This document shows positions 1 through 6,149 of a stretch of 17,149 nt of DNA, in pieces (the stretch's first letter is position 1; every line of letters begins with the position of its first letter). Origin of the DNA: Prolixibacteraceae bacterium (lineage in GTDB: Bacteria; Bacteroidota; Bacteroidia; Bacteroidales; Prolixibacteraceae); the NCBI GenBank assembly GCA_007116765.1, contig SKHV01000439.1, positions 1 through 17,149 on the forward strand, in the 5' to 3' direction. The notes beneath the pieces were generated by a model. It made no database searches and was not told where the DNA came from. It saw only the letters and a list, made by a program, of their open reading frames with translations. The position numbers and the translations under genes are program-made.

Positions 1-1369
1 CGAGCAAAACGCTTTTAAGCAAAGGGAACGAGGCCGTTTCTTGGTCGGTAGCCTCACCTTTGTACTCTGTCAAATCGTCGCGGATTTGATAAGCAATTCC
101 GAACATATCAGAAAAGTTGGACAGAATATCAACATCAGCTTTCGGTGCATTGGCAGCAATTGCGCCCACCAACAACGATACTTTTATGGCCGAACCTGTT
201 TTCTGCTTAAAAACCTGCATTGTTTCAGTATAGCTAAAAACCTTAGCATTCTTCATTGAAAGCAGTTCATCGCCTTGCCCAATTGTTGATTGCAAGTGCA
301 TGGAAGAAAGCATTTTAAATATTTCCAATTTCTGCTCGGCTTCAACAGCCAAGTTACTAGCAATTTGATACCCTTGACCAATTAGGTAATCGCCCAAGTT
401 TATGGCAACCGGCACGCCATGCTCGGCATGGATTGTTTTCTTTCCATAACGGTATTCATCGTTGTCTTCAATATCATCATGTATCAACGAAGCCTTATGA
501 AAGCACTCAACCATGAGCATAATTTGGTCGGCCATGCTTTGCTGAAAATAGGTAGTATAGGCACCATAAGCCATGTAGGCCAACAATGGGCGCATGCGCT
601 TGCCTCCTTTCAATATGGCTTCAATGGCAAGCAAATCGGTTTTCGAAGGAGAAGATGAGCCAACAAAATGCTTTGCGAGAAATTCTTCAGTATAAAGCGA
701 CTGGGTGTGTTGTTTCATCAAAGAAACTGAAAGCGGCTCATACAAAATGGCTTGGCTGTATGTTTTTATTTCATTGCCAAGGCAGTTTGGGTCAACTTGC
801 GTATCGGTGCAGCCATTGCCCAGTAAAGGAACCGCAATGGAAGGAATGGCCGATGTAAGCATATGCTTAAACGATTTCTGGAGCACTTCCATACAGCTTA
901 CGCCCAAAATGGCGTCAACACTGCCCTCTTCGACCAATGCGATGGCCGACGTTGAGCCCTCGGCCACAAGGGTATGATAACCAATATTTTCGGCATCGTT
1001 CAGAAATGTATTGATATTGCATTTGTTGCAAGCGGCACAAATCAAACCCAAATCGTCGATTATGGCGGTACACGATTTGCTGTTTTTGAGGCATTGTGGC
1101 ATAAGCAACAGTCTCCGGCTAAAGGGAGTAGCTTCAAAATAGGGCCTCCAGAGCTCATTGCTGCACATAAGCATAGCAAAAGCAAGTTCAAGTTGGCCGC
1201 CGTTAACGTCTTGTAAAACCTCGCGCCCAAAATTTTCGAGTGTTTGAAACGAAACTGGAGGCAGAACATCGTGACGGGCCACAATTTTGCGCGCCGCAAA
1301 AGTAATTTCAGCCCTTCGAGCTTCACGCTCGGGCACAAAAAGCTGTATTTGATTTTCAGTTTCAACCAT
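1..1369 (-). CDS. DUF116 domain fused to polyprenyl synthetase (C-terminus beyond window)
   Basis: The frame is open from the ATG at 1369 to the window edge (456 codons seen). Residues 1-215 match DUF116 (COG1852-type): a PQCL motif with C93, then C100, a CxxCxxC triplet (C111, C114, C117), GVSC (C159) and NGC (C187). These cysteines suggest an Fe-S or metal site, which is inference. Residues 218 onward are a trans-prenyl diphosphate synthase: GGKRMRP (255-261), first Asp-rich motif DDIED (298-302), H314, INLGD, and second Asp-rich motif in YQIRDDLTE (D431, D432). Such enzymes condense isopentenyl diphosphate onto allylic diphosphates using Mg2+. Two deviations are visible: the usual RRG after the first motif reads RYG (R307, Y308), and the last acidic residue of the second motif is Glu. 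The start overlaps the upstream radical SAM stop by 8 bases (ATGGTTGA), so the two are probably translationally coupled. Product chain length cannot be read from the sequence. Confidence 0.88.
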   Translation of the reverse strand, partial: MVETENQIQLFVPEREARRAEITFAARKIVARHDVLPPVSFQTLENFGREVLQDVNGGQLELAFAMLMCSNELWRPYFEATPFSRRLLLMPQCLKNSKSCTAIIDDLGLICAACNKCNINTFLNDAENIGYHTLVAEGSTSAIALVEEGSVDAILGVSCMEVLQKSFKHMLTSAIPSIAVPLLGNGCTDTQVDPNCLGNEIKTYSQAILYEPLSVSLMKQHTQSLYTEEFLAKHFVGSSSPSKTDLLAIEAILKGGKRMRPLLAYMAYGAYTTYFQQSMADQIMLMVECFHKASLIHDDIEDNDEYRYGKKTIHAEHGVPVAINLGDYLIGQGYQIASNLAVEAEQKLEIFKMLSSMHLQSTIGQGDELLSMKNAKVFSYTETMQVFKQKTGSAIKVSLLVGAIAANAPKADVDILSNFSDMFGIAYQIRDDLTEYKGEATDQETASFPLLKSVLL

Positions 1370-2534
1370 AAGCCCCTAATCCGAAGAATGCATGTTTTTT
1401 GGCAAATTTGTACATAAAACCACGCTCTGGTATTACTTCGCAACTACCATGACTGCTCACCGGCTTCATGGCCAGCAAGCGCTCACGCTCGTTATCGCGC
1501 CCCGAGGTGTCGGCGGCTCCATGCTTGTCGATATAATCTACCAGCCATTGCGGGTTATCCATTACGATACAACCATTGGTTTGCTTGGGTATCTCTGTTC
1601 TGAAATTGTTCAGAAATGCCGATTGCTGGTAAATTGTTTCAAGCTTGCCATCGGAAATATGGTCGCGTGCAAACTGTATAACCGGGCAAGGTTCAATATA
1701 CCCCGATGCGTTAATGTGGTGGCTCAAACCCTTGGCTGCAGGACAAAAACCTTCGCCCTTTTCGTTCCAGTAGGTATCGATAATTGCAAGCGGGTATTTT
1801 GAACGGGCAGCAATTAGGTGCTTTCGCAATGCAGTAATTTGCTCAACCGAGAGCGCCAATTGGGGCGAGGCATTTTCGCCAACCGGGCGGAAAATGTAAT
1901 ACCAAAGATAACTCACCTTTCTATCGATTAAAGACTGTATAAACTCGTGCGAAGTAGCCATATCGAAATTTGACTTGCAAACACTTATTGCAACCCCTGT
2001 GATCAGACCGGCCTTTGTGGCTGCTTCAACCGCCTTCGATGTGCGTTGAAAAACATCCTTGCCGCCGCGGCGAATATCAGCAACTTGCTCATCGCCTTCG
2101 AAACTGATTAGCGGAGTAACATTGGCACACTTCCTCAATCGCTCGGCAACGTCGGGACTAAGCAAAGTGCCGTTGGTAAAAAGCTGAAAATAACAATCAT
2201 CGTGTTTTTCAAATATATCGAACAATGGTTTATACATTAAAGGCTCACCGCCTAAAATACCAAAAAAGTACGAACCCTTGCTTTTTGTCTCGGTAATGAT
2301 GCGGTCAAGATCGTCGGCACTCATGCTTGCATTTTCCTTTTTGCCTGTTATCCAGCAGCCTTGACAATGCAAATTGCAATTATCGGTTACCGATAAAAAA
2401 TGAAAAGCAGGAAAAAACTCCCCCTTCTTTAAGGCTTTTTGGTGCCTTTTGAATGCACGTACCCCTTTAATGCCCATATTAAAAATGAACTTGCGAAGGC
2501 AACGTTTGTCGGTATTCATTAATTGCTTAATCAT
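1362..2534 (-). CDS. radical SAM enzyme with C-terminal cysteines, operon partner of the prenyl synthase
   Basis: This 390-residue protein carries the radical SAM signature CNLHCQGCW (CxxxCxxC: C53, C57, C60), which binds the [4Fe-4S] cluster that cleaves S-adenosylmethionine. It also has the SAM-contacting GGEP motif (95-98). Four further cysteines in the C-terminal third (C264, C283, C322, C365) could hold an auxiliary Fe-S cluster of the SPASM/twitch kind; that is inference. The substrate is unknown. The start chosen is the ATG at 2534, whose ATGATTAA overlaps the stop of the ferredoxin gene. The frame extends upstream to a TTG at 2558, but that would lie 32 bases inside the previous gene. 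Its position between a ferredoxin-like gene and a DUF116-prenyl synthase suggests reductive radical chemistry on an isoprenoid or lipid, rather than peptide maturation, since no small precursor peptide gene was found nearby. Confidence 0.9.
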   Translation of the reverse strand: MIKQLMNTDKRCLRKFIFNMGIKGVRAFKRHQKALKKGEFFPAFHFLSVTDNCNLHCQGCWITGKKENASMSADDLDRIITETKSKGSYFFGILGGEPLMYKPLFDIFEKHDDCYFQLFTNGTLLSPDVAERLRKCANVTPLISFEGDEQVADIRRGGKDVFQRTSKAVEAATKAGLITGVAISVCKSNFDMATSHEFIQSLIDRKVSYLWYYIFRPVGENASPQLALSVEQITALRKHLIAARSKYPLAIIDTYWNEKGEGFCPAAKGLSHHINASGYIEPCPVIQFARDHISDGKLETIYQQSAFLNNFRTEIPKQTNGCIVMDNPQWLVDYIDKHGAADTSGRDNERERLLAMKPVSSHGSCEVIPERGFMYKFAKKHAFFGLGAYG

Positions 2535-3294
2535 TCTTTTTTGTATTGAGATTTCCAAATTTTTTCAAGGCGTCAAAGCGTTCCTGCTCTGCCTTTTGCA
2601 TTATTTCGGGTTTTAAAATAGAGGCCCTGAGCATTTTACGCTCAGCCAACCTGCTCGACAAGTTTCCCTGAACAACGCTAAAACCAGTATTTTGTTTCCC
2701 GGGCTCAGCACCTGCAATGATACCACCTTCGGCAATTTTCGGGAATATTATGGCCGATTCGGGGCAGGTGCGCGCGCAAGCCGGACATTTGTCCTTGCAA
2801 TTCAGTGGCTGTTGAACCTGTAATATCCCGTTTTCAAAACGATAAACGCCAAACAAGCAAAACCTGGCACAACGGCCACATGATGAACAACGAGCGGTGT
2901 CGATGACCGGGTACCACGATGGCACCTCCAAATTAGAAATCAGCTTTTTAGTTACCGCCCCGCCTTTCTCTATTTTAAATTGCCCTAACTGGTGCAGGCT
3001 TGCTTCAATATCGTTATCGCGCGAGTTGATTACATGAAAATCGGCCCAAGAAACACCATTTTGAAGGTATAAGCTTTTTACGGCGCGGGCATGACAAGCC
3101 AATACAATTTTTTGTGCATACCGTTTATCCAGCGAATTAAAATCTTCACTGTTGGTTAACGAATAGGCACAAATATCGTCGAGTTCAAACAAATCAATTT
3201 TGCAATTTTCGAGAAACGAATATAGTTTGTTGTTTTTATCCTCATCAAAGCAAGTTGCCTTGCATTTACAAAGCAATACAGCTGTATTATTCAT
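2527..3294 (-). CDS. 2[4Fe-4S] ferredoxin-domain protein with HdrA-like N-terminal cysteine region
   Basis: This 255-residue protein is probably cytoplasmic. Residues 136-146 read CSSCGRCARFC (CxxCxxCxxxC) and residues 166-178 read CKDKCPACARTCP (CxxxCxxCxxxCP), enough cysteines for two [4Fe-4S] clusters of a bacterial-type ferredoxin. The N-terminal 120 residues have CKCK (C9, C11), C15, DDICAYS (C42) and IVLACHAR (C67). Their order recalls the N-terminal part of heterodisulfide reductase subunit A proteins; this resemblance is weak and inferred. The C-terminal 60 residues are charged and probably helical. The frame stays open upstream to 3663, but that stretch runs antisense through the divergent regulator gene and lacks plausible protein character, so the ATG at 3294 is used. 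It is first in a three-gene operon and a likely electron donor to the radical SAM enzyme that overlaps its 3' end. Confidence 0.85.
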   Translation of the reverse strand: MNNTAVLLCKCKATCFDEDKNNKLYSFLENCKIDLFELDDICAYSLTNSEDFNSLDKRYAQKIVLACHARAVKSLYLQNGVSWADFHVINSRDNDIEASLHQLGQFKIEKGGAVTKKLISNLEVPSWYPVIDTARCSSCGRCARFCLFGVYRFENGILQVQQPLNCKDKCPACARTCPESAIIFPKIAEGGIIAGAEPGKQNTGFSVVQGNLSSRLAERKMLRASILKPEIMQKAEQERFDALKKFGNLNTKKND

Positions 3295-3406
3295 TCGTAT
3301 AAATTTTACAGCGAACATAACACAAAAACAGAAAAAAAAAGACATCTTGATATGATATAACATATGATTAACACGTCGTCCAAAATAGCTAATTTTGTAT
3401 ATTAAT

Positions 3407-3421
3407 TCGACAAATTGTCGA
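3407..3421. promoter_or_regulatory. palindromic operator candidate overlapping the -33 region
   Basis: TCGACAA-A-TTGTCGA is a perfect inverted repeat with 7-base arms and a single central base. It overlaps the TTG of the presumed -33 element of the downstream promoter. AbiEi antitoxins are known to repress their own promoters by binding inverted repeats through an N-terminal winged helix, so autorepression is the natural reading. The site also lies in the 172-base spacer shared with the divergent ferredoxin/radical SAM operon. Confidence 0.5.
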
Positions 3422-3448
3422 TTATCTATACAATAATTGCTATCTTTG
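3415..3448 (+). promoter_or_regulatory. Bacteroidota-type promoter of the AbiEi-like gene
   Basis: TATCTTTG at 3441-3448 matches the TAnnTTTG -7 consensus of Bacteroidota. A TTG lies at 3415-3417, 23 bases upstream, as the -33 element. The expected transcription start is only about a dozen bases before the ATG at 3467. An earlier ATG at 3461 is followed at once by a stop codon. Confidence 0.6.
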
Positions 3449-3466
3449 TGGAAAATTTGAATGTAA

Positions 3467-4099
3467 ATGAGTTCAATCCGTGAATATGGCATAATACCGG
3501 TAAGTACCGACATGGTGGCCGATTCGATTGGGGAGTACCGCTCTCCGGCTGACCGCATAAGCCGTTTAGTCAGGCGTGGGGACCTAATCAGATTAAGGCG
3601 AGGGCTATTTGTGGTTGCGCCTGAACTGAGTGGGCAGACCCTTTCGCGCGAACTCATTGCCAACCACTTGTACGGTCCGTCGTATGTTTCGTTCGAAAGT
3701 GCCTTGAGTTATCATGGCATTATTCCCGAAAGGGTACACATGGTAAGGTCGGCCACATTCAGGAGGTCGAGACAAGTAGAAACCCCACTTGGTGTATATC
3801 AATATACCACCATGCCCGAAAACTATTATCCTATTGGCATTACACAAATGCTTTACGAAGAAGAAAACTATTCATTTTTAATGGCCACACCCGAAAAAGC
3901 CATTTGCGACTTGATTATATGCACCTCGGGCTTACGCATTCAATCGGAACGGGCTATGCGCGAATACCTTTATGAAGATATGCGCATGGATTTTGACGAC
4001 CTTGAAAGCATTGATACCGGCATAATTGAACAGTGCATCGAACATGGCCGTAAAAGAAGGGAATTGAGGTATTTACTAAACGTTTTACAAAATGAGTAA
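3467..4099 (+). CDS. AbiEi-family antitoxin/transcriptional regulator (type IV toxin-antitoxin type), partner toxin lost
   Basis: The 210 residues match the AbiEi family (including the broad 'AbiEi antitoxin domain' set in Bacteroidota). An N-terminal winged-helix region (about residues 10-52) contains RISRLVRRGDLIRLRRGLFV, followed by the conserved YVSFESALSYHGIIPE segment and the typical YSFLMATPEKAICDLI near residue 140. In complete abiE systems this protein represses its own operon and counteracts an AbiEii nucleotidyltransferase toxin encoded immediately downstream. Here no such gene follows; only a short frameshifted remnant overlaps the stop (see next entry). The upstream palindrome over the -33 element fits autorepression. 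The gene is divergent from the ferredoxin/radical SAM/prenyl synthase operon, so it may now act as a regulator there; that is inference. Confidence 0.8.
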   Translation: MSSIREYGIIPVSTDMVADSIGEYRSPADRISRLVRRGDLIRLRRGLFVVAPELSGQTLSRELIANHLYGPSYVSFESALSYHGIIPERVHMVRSATFRRSRQVETPLGVYQYTTMPENYYPIGITQMLYEEENYSFLMATPEKAICDLIICTSGLRIQSERAMREYLYEDMRMDFDDLESIDTGIIEQCIEHGRKRRELRYLLNVLQNE

Positions 4100-4170
4100 C
4101 ATGTTTTTTTGGGAACTCAGATTACTTTTTGCAACTTACCGACATGATACAGTTTTTACCTGAAAAATAA
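4092..4170 (+). pseudogene. probable remnant of an AbiEii-type toxin gene
   Basis: An ATG at 4092 overlaps the AbiEi-like stop as ATGAGTAA, the kind of overlap expected for the toxin gene of an abiE pair. Its frame ends after 23 codons at 4161-4163. A shift by one base at the seven-T run 4104-4110 restores a protein-like frame reading FFGNSDYFLQLTDMIQFLPE, which ends at 4168-4170. This resembles the end of AbiEii-like nucleotidyltransferases (a hydrophobic MxFG, then an amphipathic helix), so the body of the toxin was probably deleted. The similarity is judged from memory and is tentative. Confidence 0.4.
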
Positions 4171-4192
4171 TTCTGTAATTATAAAGCCAACC

Positions 4193-5068
4193 ATGCAATT
4201 AAGCGAGAAACATATAGTGCCTGAATTGAATGCTCCCCAACGGCTTTCCGATTACCTGCCGGGTGTTTTCACAAGCATCAAGTCACGCAAGGGCATCAAA
4301 AAAGCCATAAAAAAAGGCATGATAAAAGCGAATGGTGAGACAGGCCATACCGGCGACTGGATAAAAGGCGGCGAAACCATAGCACTTTATCAGGAAAGCG
4401 GAATAAATGAAAAATTACTCGTTGAAATTCCCATCCATGTTTTTTTTGAAGATGATTATCTGGCAGTGGTCAGAAAGCCGGCCGGTATTGCAGTAAGCGG
4501 TAACAAAAAGCGCACGCTCGAACATGCCCTGCCAGGCAATTTGAAGCCAAGCCCGCAAAGCGATGCTCTTCCCATACCTCAAGCCATACACCGTCTCGAT
4601 TATCCCACAAGCGGCGTACTGCTTATTGGCAAAACAGTTCAAAGTGTTATCATGCTCAATAAAATGTTCGAAAACAGGCAAGTAAACAAAACATATCTGG
4701 CCGTTACAATTGGCGAAATGCCTTTAGAAGGAACAATAGAGCAAGAAATTGATGGAAAAATGGCACACACAACTTTCAAAACCCTTGCCATAGCCGAATC
4801 GGGCAGGTTTGGCTTCCTCAACCTGCTCGAAGTGAAAATAACAAGCGGACGCAGACATCAAATACGAAAACACATGCTGCACATTGGCAACCCGGTTTTG
4901 GGCGACAAAGAATATGGCCTGGAGGGAAAAATACTAAATGGGAAAGGGCTATACCTGCATGCATTATCCCTGAAATTCAAGCATCCGATAACTAAAAACG
5001 AAATTGAAATAAAAGACGGTAAATCTGAAAAGTTTTTAAAGATATTCCCGGGATTCTATTACATTTAA
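4193..5068 (+). CDS. RluA-family RNA pseudouridine synthase with S4 domain
   Basis: This 291-residue enzyme isomerises uridine to pseudouridine in rRNA or tRNA. The N-terminal 75 residues form an S4-like RNA-binding domain (LSDYL...SRKGIKKAIKKGMIKANG). The catalytic domain begins at about residue 83 with the DDYLAVVRKPAGIAV motif. The signature AIHRLDYPTSG (132-141) holds the catalytic aspartate D136. NKTYLAV and GRRHQIRKHM are the other conserved family motifs. Length is normal for the family. The exact target uridine cannot be told, as the family splits into RluA, RluC, RluD, TruC and others. The ATG at 4193 is the only reasonable start. No clear promoter was seen in the short spacer after the AbiEi-like gene and toxin remnant, so it may be read through from that promoter. 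Confidence 0.9.
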   Translation: MQLSEKHIVPELNAPQRLSDYLPGVFTSIKSRKGIKKAIKKGMIKANGETGHTGDWIKGGETIALYQESGINEKLLVEIPIHVFFEDDYLAVVRKPAGIAVSGNKKRTLEHALPGNLKPSPQSDALPIPQAIHRLDYPTSGVLLIGKTVQSVIMLNKMFENRQVNKTYLAVTIGEMPLEGTIEQEIDGKMAHTTFKTLAIAESGRFGFLNLLEVKITSGRRHQIRKHMLHIGNPVLGDKEYGLEGKILNGKGLYLHALSLKFKHPITKNEIEIKDGKSEKFLKIFPGFYYI

Positions 5069-5104
5069 AAAGGCTGTCTAAATAATTATCAAACTCAATC
5101 ATTT

Positions 5105-5205
5105 TTCTTTGTGCTACTTTGTGCGTACCTTATTTTCCTTTGTGGTTCAATCATTTAGTATTTACCACAAAGTACTCAAAGCTTATCGCAAAGTCACACT
5201 AAGGA
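5105..5205. repeat. long imperfect inverted repeat (ctttgtg/cacaaag type)
   Basis: Two 42-base arms, 5105-5146 and 5164-5205, pair at 28 of 42 positions around a 17-base loop. The inner ends CTTTGTGGT and ACCACAAAG pair perfectly. Each arm itself contains repeated ctttgtg/acttagtg-like words. Intergenic sequences of this wording recur in many Bacteroidota genomes (from memory), and they look like a dispersed noncoding repeat rather than a gene. It lies between two convergent genes. Confidence 0.6.
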
Positions 5206-5263
5206 CTTTTCATACAGCATTATCGTCGTTTTTTGTTAATGACCAATACCAATTTTCTTATTT

Positions 5264-5294
5264 TTTTTGTATTTGACATTAACAAATACAAAAA
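5264..5294. repeat. perfect A/T-rich inverted repeat between convergent genes
   Basis: TTTTTGTATTTG and CAAATACAAAAA form perfect 12-base arms around a 7-base loop. The stem has only two G-C pairs and no U-run follows on either strand, so it is at best a weak hairpin. It may assist the adjacent argB terminator. Confidence 0.5.
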
Positions 5295-5309
5295 CATTGC
5301 TCAATGTTT
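5290..5309 (-). terminator. probable rho-independent terminator of argB
   Basis: On the minus strand, four bases after the argB stop, AAACATT and AATGTTT pair around a GAGC tetraloop. The 3' arm runs directly into a stretch of T residues. The stem is short and AU-rich, so strength is uncertain, but position and layout fit a terminator. Confidence 0.5.
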
Positions 5310-5312
5310 CTT

Positions 5313-6095
5313 CTAAAAGCTTATCACCGTACGCTTAACCGACGATTTGGTGAGGTTATTGGCATTCGTTATCACCACGCTTTTTACCCCGTTGCTCAAT
5401 GCCTTGAATGAATTGTCGAGTTTGGGGATCATGCCGGCTGCTATGCTGCCATCTGCTTTGTATTCGCGGTACAATTCCATATTAAGTTCATGGATTATAG
5501 AATTATCATCGTCGGGGTCAGACAAAACACCGTCTTTTTCGAAGCAGTACACCAAATTCACATCAAAATCGCGGGCAAGTCCCACGGCCAGTTCAGAGGC
5601 TATGGTATCGGCATTGGTGTTCAGCAACTGACCTTTGCCATCGTGCGTAAGGGGTGCCATTACCGGTGTAACTCCCTGTTCTACTAGCAATTGAAGCTCA
5701 TCGGTATTTACATCCACCACATCGCCCACGAATCCATAATCGATTTCTTTCACCGGGCGTTTTACCGAGCGGATTATGTCCATGTCGGCACCGCAAAAGC
5801 CTACGGCATTGCACCCCATGGCTTGTAGCCCGGCCACAATGTTTTTGTTTACCAGGCCGGCATACACCATAGTAACCACATCGAGCATGGCCTTGTCGGT
5901 TATACGGCGTCCATCAACCATTTGTGTTTCAATACCCAGTTTGGCAGCAATAGTTGTGGCTGAACGGCCTCCGCCATGCACCAATATTTTATTTCCTGAT
6001 ATGCTTTTGAAGTCAGCGAGCAGTTGCCGTAACGATTGCTCTTCTTCAACAATTTTACCACCCACTTTAACTACGGTCAGCTTTTCCATGTTCAT
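5313..6095 (-). CDS. argB: acetylglutamate kinase
   Basis: This amino acid kinase of 260 residues phosphorylates N-acetylglutamate (in some Bacteroidota possibly the N-succinyl form) with ATP, the second step of arginine biosynthesis in the cytoplasm. Visible motifs are VVKVGGK with K10, VHGGGRSAT (39-47) for the phosphate-binding loop, VDGRRITD (60-67), NTNADTIASELA with D163, DGVLSDPDD (188-196) and MIPKLDN with K225. The lysine and aspartate positions match the catalytic residues known from E. coli NAGK. The gene stands alone here, without argC, argD, argF or argJ next to it. A TAATTTTG element lies 12 bases upstream of the ATG at 6095. The second ATG two codons later is equally possible as start, because the predicted leader is very short. 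Confidence 0.92.
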   Translation of the reverse strand: MNMEKLTVVKVGGKIVEEEQSLRQLLADFKSISGNKILVHGGGRSATTIAAKLGIETQMVDGRRITDKAMLDVVTMVYAGLVNKNIVAGLQAMGCNAVGFCGADMDIIRSVKRPVKEIDYGFVGDVVDVNTDELQLLVEQGVTPVMAPLTHDGKGQLLNTNADTIASELAVGLARDFDVNLVYCFEKDGVLSDPDDDNSIIHELNMELYREYKADGSIAAGMIPKLDNSFKALSNGVKSVVITNANNLTKSSVKRTVISF

Positions 6096-6106
6096 AAATT
6101 TTGCTA

Positions 6107-6114
6107 CAAAATTA
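6107..6114 (-). promoter_or_regulatory. -7 element of the argB promoter
   Basis: Read on the minus strand this is TAATTTTG, a full match to the Bacteroidota TAnnTTTG consensus. It lies in the 54-base gap between the helicase stop and argB, so argB probably has its own transcript with a leader of only about five bases. No convincing -33 element was seen. Confidence 0.5.
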
Positions 6115-6149
6115 AGCTAAAAATCGGAAACCATATTTTTACCGGCAAT

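Noticed and set aside
1..718. Prenyl synthase as a separate gene starting at M218
   Set aside because: The frame is continuous with the DUF116 domain, with no stop between them and no evident start signal before this ATG.
1060..1802. Overlapping open frames on both strands across the radical SAM and DUF116 genes
   Set aside because: They are in other frames of well-supported genes and show no family motifs.
2535..2558. Upstream TTG start for the radical SAM gene
   Set aside because: It would extend the protein by eight residues deep into the ferredoxin gene; the ATG at 2534 gives the same 8-base overlap seen at the next junction.
3295..3663. Open extension of the ferredoxin frame beyond 3294
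   Set aside because: It runs antisense through the AbiEi-like gene and across the promoter region; the encoded sequence lacks family features.
4104..4110. Seven-T run as a programmed frameshift site for a functional toxin
   Set aside because: Only about 25 codons would result even after the shift, far too short for a nucleotidyltransferase; decay or a sequencing slip is more likely.
5264..5294. A/T-rich 12-base inverted repeat as the main terminator
   Set aside because: The stem has almost no G-C pairs and no U-run follows on either strand; the neighbouring hairpin at 5290-5309 is a better terminator.
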